In this document: in pieces, positions 18,511-26,523 of the stretch | Position numbering within the stretch: the first letter of the stretch is position 1 | Layout: every line of letters starts with the position of its first letter | Origin: Actinomycetota bacterium | Lineage (GTDB): Bacteria; Actinomycetota; Geothermincolia; Geothermincolales; RBG-13-55-18 | Length of the DNA: 58,463 nucleotides | NCBI GenBank assembly: GCA_040757835.1 | Contig: JBFLWJ010000008.1 | Span: forward strand, 1-58,463 | Reading direction: 5' to 3' | Position numbers and translations under genes: made by a program | Notes under the pieces: generated by a model | Database searches by the model: none | Seen by the model: the letters and a program-made list of their open reading frames with translations, nothing else | Told to the model about the DNA's origin: nothing

Positions 18511-19119
18511 CTATCGCTTCGTCACCCCTTGCAGGATCAAGTTGATGATGGTCTCTTTCCACACCGGCAGCTCCGCCTCGGGGTCCGTGGACGAGACCAC
18601 TCTCCTGCAAGCCTCGAAGAGAGCCGCGCCCATGGCCAGGGCGGTCTCCCTTACGTGCATGTCTTCCCGAATGTAGCCTTTGGTCATGCCGTTCTCGAGG
18701 TAGAGCTCGATATACCTGCCCATGAGGTCGAATATCTCCTGGATCCTCGCCCTCAGCCCCGGGTCCTCGATGCCGAAGGCCTCGTAGAAGAGCACCCTGG
18801 AGATGGAGGGATTGGACCTGAAGAGCCCGAAGAGCCTGTCGCCGATGGTCTCCAGCTGCTGCCGGTATTCCTCCAGGTCCTCCGCATCGTGGGGGTTTAC
18901 GTCGGTCACCACTTCCGTGATCATGCTCACGATACCCTCGACCACGTGGTTGAAGATATCCAGCTTGTTCTCGAAGTAACGGTAGAAGGTGCCGTGTCCG
19001 ATATTCAGCTCCGCGGCGATGTCCTCGATCTTGGCGGCGTGAAAGCCCTTCTCGGAGAAGACCTTGAGCGCCGCCTCCATGATCTCGGTGCGCCTGCGGG
19101 TCGCGAGGGAGGACTCCAT
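18511..19119 (-). CDS. TetR/AcrR-family transcriptional regulator
   Basis: 202 aa. The N-terminal helix-turn-helix is clear: IMEAALKVFSEKGFHAAKIEDIAAELNIGHGTFYRYFENKLDIF, residues about 13-56. The C-terminal ligand domain is typical of fatty-acid/acyl-CoA-responsive TetR proteins, but the ligand cannot be read from sequence. A perfect 16-bp palindrome 14 bases upstream of the start is a likely autoregulatory operator. Probable target: itself and the membrane protein downstream. Confidence 0.9.
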   Translation of the reverse strand: MESSLATRRRTEIMEAALKVFSEKGFHAAKIEDIAAELNIGHGTFYRYFENKLDIFNHVVEGIVSMITEVVTDVNPHDAEDLEEYRQQLETIGDRLFGLFRSNPSISRVLFYEAFGIEDPGLRARIQEIFDLMGRYIELYLENGMTKGYIREDMHVRETALAMGAALFEACRRVVSSTDPEAELPVWKETIINLILQGVTKR

Positions 19120-19133
19120 CTTTACCCCTTATA

Positions 19134-19149
19134 GAATGACATGTCATTC
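19134..19149. promoter_or_regulatory. Palindromic TetR operator candidate
   Basis: GAATGACATGTCATTC is a perfect 16-bp palindrome 14 bp upstream of the TetR start codon. TetR-family regulators commonly bind such sites in their own promoter. The remaining bases to 19349 show no gene. Confidence 0.7.
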
Positions 19150-19349
19150 CGCTAACATAACACGAGGTTATCCCCTTTCCTGCACCCTGTCAACGTCGGC
19201 ACGGTTTATGTGACGGCCAGGGACGCCCGAGACCCGGTGCGGGTACCGGGGTCGGAGTGGAGCTGGGGACCGGCCAGGCGGCTCTTCGCCCGGGCGCGAG
19301 CGGTCCAAGCCCTCCACGCATCCGACCGCCGCGGCCCGCGGGCGCCCGG

Positions 19350-20261
19350 CTACAGGCCCAGGCAACGGGAGAGGAAATCGGCCTGCCTCTCCACCACTCG
19401 CTCGAACCACTCGCCCCTGTAGATGTCGAAGTGGCCCGTGGGCAGGTGGACAAGGGTGACCTCGCGCATGCGGGAGGCGGTCTTCTCCACCGACCTGGGA
19501 TAGATGAGGGTGTCCCTCTCCCCCATGATCACCAGGGCGGGGCAAATCACCTTCCTGGCGTAGGTTACGGGGCGGTAGAAGAGCAGCTCGAGCACGGCCC
19601 GCGATGGGCACTCGTTCTTCCAGTCCGTGTCCTCGGGGACGATGGCCATGTAACCCGGTCTGCACTCGGGCGTGTTCATGAGGCCGAAGGTATCCGGGTC
19701 GCTGACGATGGGGGAGCAGTAGGGCTTCCTTCCCGTGACGATGCGCGCCACGTCCCTGAGGCTGGCCACGGTGGCCCGCATGACGTGCTTCGGACCCAGA
19801 TAGAGAGCGGTGGTGATGCCGTCCACGAAGGGAACCTGTGACGAAACAGCCGCCACCTCGCCGTCCCGCGCCGCGGTGACTATGACGTGGCCGCCGCTGT
19901 AGGAGGAACCCCACAGCGCGATCTTTCCTGTATCGACGTCCGGTAGGGAACGTACGTAGGCCAGGGCCGATTTCCAGTCCCGCAGGTGCCGCCACGGGTT
20001 CACCAGGTTGCGCGGCTTGCCCTCGCTGGCCCCGAAATTGCGGTAGTCGAAGAGGAAGACGGCCATGCCCCGCGCCGCGAACCTCTCGGCGAAGGGCTGC
20101 AGGCCGAAGTCCCGCTGGGCGCCGAACCCGTGGGCCATGACCACCACGGGGGGCCGCTCGGCCCCCTGCGGGCGGTACAGCCACGCGGCGCACCTCTTGC
20201 GCCTGCTCTTGAAGACGTGGTCCTCTACGGTGAAAGAACGTCCCGCATCTCTCTCCCCCAT
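19350..20261 (-). CDS. Alpha/beta hydrolase (dienelactone-hydrolase/esterase-like)
   Basis: 303 aa. VVMAHGFGAQRDFGL carries the oxyanion HGFG. ALWGSSYSGGHVIV holds the nucleophile Ser in G-S-S-Y-S-G. Asp in IMGERDTLIYP and His in LPTGHFDIY complete the triad. YRNFGASEGKPRN is typical of the YcjY/acetyl-xylan-esterase-like group. I chose the ATG at 20261 because GAGGGAGGAGCC precedes it. It is transcribed away from the selenoprotein gene. Substrate unknown. Confidence 0.8.
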   Translation of the reverse strand: MGERDAGRSFTVEDHVFKSRRKRCAAWLYRPQGAERPPVVVMAHGFGAQRDFGLQPFAERFAARGMAVFLFDYRNFGASEGKPRNLVNPWRHLRDWKSALAYVRSLPDVDTGKIALWGSSYSGGHVIVTAARDGEVAAVSSQVPFVDGITTALYLGPKHVMRATVASLRDVARIVTGRKPYCSPIVSDPDTFGLMNTPECRPGYMAIVPEDTDWKNECPSRAVLELLFYRPVTYARKVICPALVIMGERDTLIYPRSVEKTASRMREVTLVHLPTGHFDIYRGEWFERVVERQADFLSRCLGL

Positions 20262-20455
20262 GGCTCCTCCCTCGCATCGCAGACCGAACCGATTCCGCCC
20301 CTCCATTATATCCGCGGCCCTCCCCCGCCGCATTCAAACGCATATCGTGAAGGGCTGCGGCCGCGCGCATAGAAAAAGTAAGGGGGGCGCTGGTTGAAAA
20401 GGAGAAGACCGTACGATATTCGCAGACAAGATAAGCCGGGAGGTGCTGCCTGCAG

Positions 20456-20617
20456 ATGAGGAATCCCATATCGCTCTGGGGGAGGAAGATCAGGCCGGCG
20501 TTCCTGGTCCTCGCCGGGCTGCTGGCGATGATCGCCGTCTCCGCCATCTTCGACGGGCCGCGCACCGTTTACGCCCATGCCATCATCATATGACTCGAAT
20601 GTATAGGGCTGGTCTAG
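20456..20617 (+). CDS. Predicted selenoprotein: tiny membrane protein with UXXC motif (CD1871A-like)
   Basis: 53 residues if TGA at 20591-20593 is read as selenocysteine; 45 aa if it is a stop. The N-terminus MRNPISLWGRKIRP is basic, then a membrane segment (AFLVLAGLLAMIAVSAIF), then AHAIII-Sec-LECIGLV. The family I recall as CD1871A CXXC-motif proteins ends in an A-I-x-I-CLECIG motif, so TGA replaces exactly the first Cys and the frame stays open to TAG at 20615. By the positive-inside rule the UXXC lies outside or at the outer membrane face. GGAGG at 20439 precedes the start at a rather long spacing. In known loci this family sits beside a 4Fe-4S membrane protein and a thioredoxin, as here. 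Below the usual ORF length cutoff, so easily missed. Confidence 0.8.
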
Positions 20618-20622
20618 CCTAT
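20594..20622 (+). promoter_or_regulatory. Putative bacterial SECIS hairpin in the UXXC membrane-protein mRNA
   Basis: Seventeen bases after the TGA begins a loop GGTCT (20611-20615). It is closed by GCT/AGC and ATAG/CTAT pairs (20603-20622) with one bulged G at 20607. From memory, E. coli fdhF has a GGUC loop 18 bases after its UGA. The 3' arm includes the first two bases of the next gene's ATG. Confidence 0.65.
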
Positions 20623-21499
20623 GCGCGCCCGTAGGATAACCCAGGTCGCCGCGCTCCTCGCCCTCAATCCCTACTTCCAGTACTTCAGCTCGCGGACCAT
20701 CTACCAGGGCGGGGCCAAATACGTATGCGCCCCGGGCCTCAACTGCTACGCCTGTCCCCTGGCCGCCTTCTCCTGCCCCGTCGGCAGCCTGCAGCACGGC
20801 TTCGGCCTGCTCTCGCTCAAGGTGAGGGAGTTCAGGCTGGCCGCTGGCGCCCTCCTCTATGTCCTGGCCTCCGTGGGCATCGTGGGGGTCATCGCGGGAA
20901 GGCTCCCCTGCGGCTGGATCTGCCCCTTCGGTTTCCTGCAGGAGCTGCTATACAAGGTCCCCCTACCCAAATGGCGGCTGCCACGCCGCATCAACTATGG
21001 CCGGTATTTCTTCCTCGTCGTGGTCGCGGCCCTCATCCCCTTCATCACCGCGCAGAGCTGGTTCTCGCGCCTGTGCCCGGCGGGCGCGCTGGAGGGCGGC
21101 GTCCTCCTCAAGGCCGTGCCGCCCGATGCTCCCCTGCCGGAAGCCGGCTGGTTCTTCTGGCTGAAGATAGCCATCCTCGCCGCGTTCCTGTTGTGGATGA
21201 TGGTCTCCAAGCGCCCTTTCTGCCGGGCCGTATGCCCCCTGGGCGCCATGTGGGGGCTGTGCAACCGGGTCAGCCTCTACCGCATGGCGGTGGACGACGA
21301 GAGGTGCACCGCCTGCGGGAAGTGCCGCGAGGTCTGCCCCGTGGACATCGACATCTCCGAGGACCCCAACTCCCCCGACTGCGTCCGCTGCCTGGCCTGC
21401 AAGGAGGCATGCCGCTACGGGGCCATATCCTCCGGGTGGAAACTGCCGGGAGAGGAACTGAGGCTGGGAAAAAGGGCGCGGGCGGCGCTGGAAGGATGA
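20621..21499 (+). CDS. NapH-like 4Fe-4S membrane ferredoxin
   Basis: 292 aa. APGLNCYACPLAAFSCPVGSLQ near residue 38 and CGWICPFGFLQELL near 91 are the membrane-proximal Cys motifs of the NapH/MauN-like family. Several membrane helices follow. The C-terminus has two [4Fe-4S] motifs: CTACGKCREVCPVDID and CVRCLACKEACRYG. Relatives pass electrons across or within the membrane to periplasmic redox partners. The ATG lies three bases after the selenoprotein stop with no clear ribosome-binding site, so translation is probably coupled to read-through of the upstream UGA. Likely partners are the two predicted selenoproteins on either side. Confidence 0.85.
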   Translation: MRARRITQVAALLALNPYFQYFSSRTIYQGGAKYVCAPGLNCYACPLAAFSCPVGSLQHGFGLLSLKVREFRLAAGALLYVLASVGIVGVIAGRLPCGWICPFGFLQELLYKVPLPKWRLPRRINYGRYFFLVVVAALIPFITAQSWFSRLCPAGALEGGVLLKAVPPDAPLPEAGWFFWLKIAILAAFLLWMMVSKRPFCRAVCPLGAMWGLCNRVSLYRMAVDDERCTACGKCREVCPVDIDISEDPNSPDCVRCLACKEACRYGAISSGWKLPGEELRLGKRARAALEG

Positions 21500-21653
21500 G
21501 GGGAAGGCCGCCCGTTCTCTCACGATCCGGCGCCTGCCGATACCGCTCTGTCCTCCATCGTCTTTGACGGCGCGACCGGTAGCTGCTGCCGCCGCTCACG
21601 GTGTCCGACCCTGCCGGCATGCTCCTCGCGCGGCCTGCCGCCGCGCTCAGCGG

Positions 21654-22046
21654 TCAGGACGCAGTGGCCTTGTCTATGGCTTTCTGCAGCTCGCCTTCGT
21701 CGGGTATTCCCGCCTCGTTGAAGACCTCCCTGCCGTTCGCGTCGAGGATGATCACCGTTGGGGTAGCCTGTATGTCGTACTTGTCCGCGGCCGCGGAGTC
21801 CTTATATACGTCGATCTCGCGGAAGGCGATGACGTCCTCCTGCCCCTTCACCAGGCTCTGCACGAGAGCTGCGGCCGGTCCGCACGGGCTTCAGCCGGGC
21901 TGGGTGAATACCAGGGCCTGGGCCTTTCCCTCGACGCCGCCACCATCATCCCCCGATGTCGACCCTCCGCTGCTCCCGCATCCCGCGAGCAGCGCCACGG
22001 TCGCGATGATCATGGCCACGAACAGAACGAGTGCCGTCCTTTTCAT
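21654..22046 (-). CDS. Predicted selenoprotein: thioredoxin-like lipoprotein with UXXC active site
   Basis: 130 residues with Sec52 encoded by TGA at 21891-21893. The N-terminus is a lipoprotein signal (MKRTALVLFVAMIIATVALLAGC, Cys23), then a Ser/Gly/Asp linker. The thioredoxin fold begins ALVFTQPG-Sec-SPCGPAAALVQ, where other thioredoxins have W-C-x-x-C. Downstream, IDVYKDSAAADKYDIQATPTVIILDANG with its cis-Pro segment (ATPTV) is clearly thioredoxin, in the same frame after the TGA. So this is one gene, not two fragments. GAGGAGG lies just before ATG at 22046. It should sit on the outer face of the membrane. It converges with the NapH-like gene; the 154-bp gap between them holds no gene. Confidence 0.85.
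21852..21871 (-). promoter_or_regulatory. Putative bacterial SECIS hairpin in the Sec-thioredoxin mRNA
   Basis: GCTCT/AGAGC stem (21869-21865 with 21859-21855), extended by CA/TG with one bulged C, closing the loop CGTGC. The loop starts 26 nt after the TGA, and G is its second base. This fits the published general bacterial SECIS model (loop about 16-37 nt from UGA, G among the first loop bases). A competing TGCGG/CCGCA hairpin lies closer to the UGA. Confidence 0.55.
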
Positions 22047-22317
22047 GCCGCCTCCTCTTGCTGTCTTCTGAACGAGCCCGCCTTTCTCCTTATTCCCGCA
22101 TGATATGCCCACATACCTTCCCTCCGCCATGACCGGCGGCAGGCCGGGACGCAAGCATGCACGCCATCACGGTCTAAGAAGCTCCGCCGCCGCGGGCGGT
22201 TCCGCCGCGGCTCTATGCTAATATCAATGTAGCGTAATGAGAGCCATATGGTCATGGGGCGGGAAGAGCATGGGGGGCCGCACCCGAGACCGGCGACATC
22301 CCGGGGGGAGGGAAGGT

Positions 22318-22761
22318 ATGTTTAGCGTTTCCCGGCGGCACATGCAGGAGCTGATCGTCGCCTATATCGGTGAGGCGGAGGGCCTGCCGCCGGTCGATCC
22401 CGATGGGCAGATCGCGTTCATCGCGGAGTATTTCGAGGCCGGGGCACCCGAATTGAAAGCGGTCTTCTTCCTCTGCAACCTCTCGCTGCGCGCCCTCTCC
22501 CTCGTCCTCAAGGGCAAGCCGTTCTCCCGCCTCGGCGTGGAAGACCAGCAGGACCTCCTCAACCGCCTCATCGCCTCACGTAACCCTCTCATACGCGGCG
22601 TCGGGGTGCTTCTGGGCCTGCCCCTGCTCATGTCCTACTACCGCCGCCCCGAGGTGGCCGTCCCCATGGGCTTCGACGCCGCGGCGCTCAAGGAGGAGTC
22701 GGACCTGCGCGTGGTCACCCGCGACAAGGAACTCCCCCCGAAGCGGGAGGGGCAGCCATGA
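22318..22761 (+). CDS. Small partner subunit of a GMC oxidoreductase
   Basis: 147 aa, mostly helical, with LKAVFFLCNLSLRALSLVLKGKPFSRLGVEDQQDLLNRLIAS in the middle. No signal peptide seen. It overlaps the following GMC oxidoreductase gene by four bases, so the two are co-translated. Small helical subunits of this kind accompany flavoprotein dehydrogenases such as gluconate 2-dehydrogenase, but I infer the role from context only. The start at 22318 follows GGGGGAGGGAAGGT. The upstream gap (22047-22317) is divergent promoter space with GC-rich hairpins near 22187-22212. Confidence 0.6.
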   Translation: MFSVSRRHMQELIVAYIGEAEGLPPVDPDGQIAFIAEYFEAGAPELKAVFFLCNLSLRALSLVLKGKPFSRLGVEDQQDLLNRLIASRNPLIRGVGVLLGLPLLMSYYRRPEVAVPMGFDAAALKEESDLRVVTRDKELPPKREGQP

Positions 22762-24305
22762 TCCTGGGTCCGCAGGACGTCAACGGCGACGTTTCGCGCA
22801 CCGCCGACGTGGCCATCATCGGCTCCGGCGCGGGCGGCGGCCCCATCGCGAGAGAGCTGGCCGGCGAGGGCTATTCCGTGGTGGTGCTGGAAGAGGGAGG
22901 CTACTTCACCCGCGAGGACTTCAACCTCAACCCGGCCGAGTCCTACATGAAAATGTACCGCGATGCCGCCCAGACCATCACCGTGGGGGTTCCATTCATC
23001 CTGCTGCCCCTGGGCAAGACGGTGGGCGGCACCACCACCGTGAACTCCGGCACGGCGCTGCGGGTGCTGCGCCCCATACTCAAGAAATGGCACCTGGTGC
23101 ACGGCCTAACCGACATCACCGAGGAAGAGCTGAACCTCATCTACGGCCACCTGGAGGAGTTCCTCTTCGTGAAGCGGGCCGACCCCGAGGTGGCGGGCAA
23201 AGTGGCGAACACCTTCCTGGCGGGGGCGGAGAGGCTGGGGCTCTCCTGCGGCTGGCTGCCGCGCAACGCAAAGGAGTGCGAGGGCTTCGGCTCCTGCGTC
23301 TTCGGCTGCCCCTCCGGTTCCAAGCAGAGCGTGGACGTCTCCTTCATCCCCGACGCGGTGAAGTCGGGGGCGGACATCTACACCCGCTGCCGCGCCGACG
23401 GCATCAAAACGGCGGGCGGCCGGGCCAGCGGCGTCACCGGCTTCTTCGTGGACCCCGCCACCGGCAGGCCCACCGGCAGGCGTATCGAGGTGGAGGCCCG
23501 GGTGACGGTGCTTGCCGCCGGCGCCATCTATTCCCCCTACTTCCTGCTCAAACAAGGCCTGGCCAACTCCAGCGGGCAGGTGGGAAAGAACCTGCAGATA
23601 CACCCCGCCACCCAGACGGTGGCGCTGATGGGCGAGCCGCTGGGGCCGCCCAGGGGCATCCCCCAGTGCTGCTACGTGGACGAGTTCAAGGGCGAGGGCA
23701 TCATGCTGGAGGGGGGTACCGTCCCCCCCGAGATACACTCCCTGGCCCTGCCATTCGCGGGCAGGCGCAACGCCTCCCTCATGGCCTCCTATCCCGATAT
23801 GGGCGTCTTCGGGGGCATGGTGTCGGAGAGCGATTCCTGGGGCCGCGTGGTGGACCTGCGCCGCCCCGGTTACCGTCCCGGCATGCTCTACATGCTGCGG
23901 GGCAAGGACGTGGACAAGGCCAAGGCGGCCACGGTGCTCATGGCGGAGGTCTGGTTCGCGGCGGGCGCGAAGAAGGTCTTTACCCCCTTCGCGGGCCACT
24001 ACGAACTCTCGGGGGCGCGCGACCTCAAGCGCCTGGAGCGCTCCCGCGTGCGCGCCACCGACATCTTCGGCATGAGCGCCTACCACCCCCTGGGCACCTG
24101 CCGCATGGGCTCAGACCCGGAGTGGTCGGTGGTCAGGCACACCTGTGAGAGCTGGGACGTGGAAGACCTCTTCATCTGCGACGGCAGCGTCATCCCCTCC
24201 TCCCCCGGGGTCAACCCGCAGCTGACCATCATGGCCCTGGCCATGCGCTGCGCGGGCTTCATCGACGACCGCCTCTCGGGCGGCAAGGAGGAAGCTCAGG
24301 GTTGA
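22758..24305 (+). CDS. GMC-family FAD oxidoreductase
   Basis: 515 aa. FAD-binding motif VAIIGSGAGGGPIARELAGEGYSVVVLEEGG near residue 15, a GKTVGGTTTVNSG GMC signature near 92, and YHPLGTCRMGSDPEW plus a C-terminal GVNPQLTIMALAMR for the catalytic His region. An unusual Cys cluster, CEGFGSCVFGCPSGSKQS at about residue 174, is found in the bacterial GMC group related to cholesterol oxidase-like and sorbitol/choline dehydrogenases. It oxidises an alcohol; substrate unknown. Works with the overlapping small subunit. Confidence 0.85.
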   Translation: MILGPQDVNGDVSRTADVAIIGSGAGGGPIARELAGEGYSVVVLEEGGYFTREDFNLNPAESYMKMYRDAAQTITVGVPFILLPLGKTVGGTTTVNSGTALRVLRPILKKWHLVHGLTDITEEELNLIYGHLEEFLFVKRADPEVAGKVANTFLAGAERLGLSCGWLPRNAKECEGFGSCVFGCPSGSKQSVDVSFIPDAVKSGADIYTRCRADGIKTAGGRASGVTGFFVDPATGRPTGRRIEVEARVTVLAAGAIYSPYFLLKQGLANSSGQVGKNLQIHPATQTVALMGEPLGPPRGIPQCCYVDEFKGEGIMLEGGTVPPEIHSLALPFAGRRNASLMASYPDMGVFGGMVSESDSWGRVVDLRRPGYRPGMLYMLRGKDVDKAKAATVLMAEVWFAAGAKKVFTPFAGHYELSGARDLKRLERSRVRATDIFGMSAYHPLGTCRMGSDPEWSVVRHTCESWDVEDLFICDGSVIPSSPGVNPQLTIMALAMRCAGFIDDRLSGGKEEAQG

Positions 24306-24330
24306 CACTTGCCAATTAGTCTGCAATCGT

Positions 24331-24355
24331 GCATTATAAATGCATAATTGCACGA
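24331..24355. promoter_or_regulatory. AT-rich near-palindrome upstream of the ATPase gene
   Basis: The 78-bp gap before the ATPase contains GTGCATTATAAATGCATAATTGCAC, given here by position and half-sites: GTGCATTATA and TAATTGCAC arms facing each other. Probably a promoter/operator region. TTGACA at 24303 is too far from TATAAA to be its -35. Confidence 0.35.
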
Positions 24356-24383
24356 AGTGTTGTCGTGATGAAATGAGGCGGCC

Positions 24384-25613
24384 TTGCCAGGCTCCAGCAC
24401 CTATATCAAGAGGTCCCTGGAAGTACCCCTTAAGCGGGCGGCACGGGAATTCCCCGTGGTCGTGTTGACCGGTCCGCGACAATCGGGCAAGACGACCATC
24501 CTCAAGCATCTCTTCATGAAAGAATACCGGTATATCTCGCTGGAACTCCCGGACGTTCGGGCGGCGGCCGTTGCTGACCCGAGGGGGTTTCTGGATTTCA
24601 ATCAGCCGCCGGTCATATTCGACGAGATCCACTATGCCCCGGAACTCCTGCCTTATATAAAGGAGATGGTGGATTCCAACCGCGGCAAGCGTGGCGCCTT
24701 CCTGCTCTCCGGGTCACAGAACATCCTGCTCGCAGAACGGACTATGGAAACCCTGGCGGGCAGGGCCGCGGTCCTGAAGTTGATGCCCCTCACGCAGAGG
24801 GAATCGTTCGGCAGGCCCGACTCGCCGTTCCCCTGGGAACCGGGGTACCGTACCGGTGCGAGAGAAGGCCTGTCGGGACCGGGCTTATGGCAGAGCTTTA
24901 TCCGGGGCTGGTATCCGGAGCTGGTGTCGGAGCCCGGCAGGGACGTCTCTCTCTGGCACTCCAGCTATATGCAGACGTACCTCGAGCGCGACGTAAGGAC
25001 GCTGAGGCACGTCGGGGATCTGGCCCTCTTTCAAGCCTTCCTCCGCACCCTGGCCGCGAGAAGCGCCCAGCTGCTCAATCTCACCGACATCGCGAGGGAT
25101 CTGGGGGTGGCCGTCAATACCGTCAAGGCATGGCTCTCGGTCCTGGAGGCTACCTACCAGGTTATCATCCTGCGCCCTTACTTCAGGAATATCGGGAAGC
25201 GGCTGGTAAAGACGCCAAAGGTCTTCTTTTCCGACGTAGGGACCCTGTGCAGTCTGACCGGGCTGAAGGATCCCGAGCATGCCGCTTTGGGGCCCATGGG
25301 CGGCAGCATAATGGAGACGGTCGTGCTCTCGGAAATATATAAATCGATGCTCAACCGTGGGGAGGAACCCAGGATGTACTTCTGGAGGACCTCGACCGGC
25401 ACCGAGGTGGACGTGGTCATGGAACGCGAGCGCGAGTTGGTCCCGATTGAGGTGAAGCTGACCTCGACGCCCTTACCCGGCATGACGGCCGGGATCGCGG
25501 CGTTCAAGGACTCCTTTGGTGACCGGGTTGCTCCGGGCTACGTGATCCATGCCGGAGACGTCAGCCTGCCCCTGGGGAACGGAGTGATTGCGCTGCCTTT
25601 TTCGTTGCTATAG
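24384..25613 (+). CDS. AAA ATPase with DUF4143-type C-terminal domain
   Basis: 409 aa. Walker A is LTGPRQSGKTTIL near residue 28, Walker B is PPVIFDEIHYAPEL near 76, and a sensor segment FLLSGSQNILL follows near 110. The C-terminal half (IARDLGVAVNTVKAWLSVLEATYQVIILRPY and later KVFFSDVGTLCSLTGL) is the DUF4143 domain with a PD-(D/E)XK-like end (WRTSTGTEVDVVMERERELVPIEVK). The family is common as solitary, often horizontally transferred genes, with a role that is poorly known. The start is a TTG at 24384; no strong ribosome-binding site is visible. Confidence 0.85.
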   Translation: MPGSSTYIKRSLEVPLKRAAREFPVVVLTGPRQSGKTTILKHLFMKEYRYISLELPDVRAAAVADPRGFLDFNQPPVIFDEIHYAPELLPYIKEMVDSNRGKRGAFLLSGSQNILLAERTMETLAGRAAVLKLMPLTQRESFGRPDSPFPWEPGYRTGAREGLSGPGLWQSFIRGWYPELVSEPGRDVSLWHSSYMQTYLERDVRTLRHVGDLALFQAFLRTLAARSAQLLNLTDIARDLGVAVNTVKAWLSVLEATYQVIILRPYFRNIGKRLVKTPKVFFSDVGTLCSLTGLKDPEHAALGPMGGSIMETVVLSEIYKSMLNRGEEPRMYFWRTSTGTEVDVVMERERELVPIEVKLTSTPLPGMTAGIAAFKDSFGDRVAPGYVIHAGDVSLPLGNGVIALPFSLL

Positions 25614-25655
25614 TCTCTTGCTTGATATTTGCTCGTTATGGACGGAGGGTGGCAT

Positions 25656-26498
25656 ATGGAGGAAAGCAGCCCCGACAGAATAGTCCGCGATTTCAACCGC
25701 CTGGTGGGGGACGCCCCCCATCGCAATATCCACGACCTCAACCAGTTGGACCAGGACACCAAGGAGCGCGTCTATTCCCTTCTCATACCCGACCGCATCT
25801 TCGACCTCTTCGAGATCGACCGGGAGTCCCTCACCAACAACTACGGGGACAGGGTGGTCACCTTCAAGACGCCCCCCAGGGGCACCTTCGCCATCATCGA
25901 GGTGCGGGAATACCCACAGGACCAGGACTGCATCTTCTTCCTGGAGATCGAGGACACCGCCTTCTTTAAGATCGACATCAACTTCCTCATCATCAACGAC
26001 CCCCACAGCCCCCGCTTCAACACCGACATCGACGAGATCGGCAAACGCACCAAGTTCGCCACGGTGCGGCGCAACATCCCCGAGGAGATCAGGGCCATGG
26101 AGGCGGGGCTGGCCCCGGGGCAGGTGAGGAAGGGGCTGCGCATGCTGAAGTTCTTCATCCCCATCGCCATCTCCTTCGTCTATGCCATGGGGCAGGACAT
26201 GATCATCGCCGAGCCCCTGGCCTACAACAACGCCATCGTCTTCGAGGGCTACGGCTTCAACTACATCCGGGGGCGCCGCAAGATGGACGAAATCCAGGAG
26301 GGCTTCCAGCCGGGCGGGGAATTCTTCGAGAAGCTCGACGGCAGCACGCCCTTCCGCCAGCCGGGCGCGGAGAAGACGGTGCGCGGGCGCTCCTGGGCCA
26401 TCCACGACGGCATCCTGGGGGAGCCGTGGAGGGGGATCGAGATGTACCGCAGCGTGAAGCCAGCCGACGTATGTACCTTCCCCGACTGCGTGTATTGA
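25656..26498 (+). CDS. Conserved-looking protein of unknown function
   Basis: 280 aa, soluble, acidic and rich in aromatic residues. Motifs such as DRVVTFKTPPRGTFAIIEVREYPQDQDCIFFLEIEDT and NNAIVFEGYGFNYIRGRRKM look structured, suggesting a beta-rich fold. No domain was recognised. The ATG at 25656 with GGAGGG upstream is preferred over earlier ATGs. It ends near a two-gene convergent junction. No function proposed. Confidence 0.55.
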   Translation: MEESSPDRIVRDFNRLVGDAPHRNIHDLNQLDQDTKERVYSLLIPDRIFDLFEIDRESLTNNYGDRVVTFKTPPRGTFAIIEVREYPQDQDCIFFLEIEDTAFFKIDINFLIINDPHSPRFNTDIDEIGKRTKFATVRRNIPEEIRAMEAGLAPGQVRKGLRMLKFFIPIAISFVYAMGQDMIIAEPLAYNNAIVFEGYGFNYIRGRRKMDEIQEGFQPGGEFFEKLDGSTPFRQPGAEKTVRGRSWAIHDGILGEPWRGIEMYRSVKPADVCTFPDCVY

Positions 26499-26523
26499 CA
26501 GGCAGTGGGCGACTTTGTGGGAT

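Noticed and set aside
21654..21863. Thioredoxin fragment as a separate gene or pseudogene starting at GTG 21863
   Set aside because: It lacks its own ribosome site and active site, and is in frame with the upstream lipoprotein start across a single TGA at the active-site Cys.
22237..22317. Longer N-terminus for the GMC small subunit
   Set aside because: The extra residues are Gly/Arg-rich and a strong ribosome site lies just before ATG 22318.
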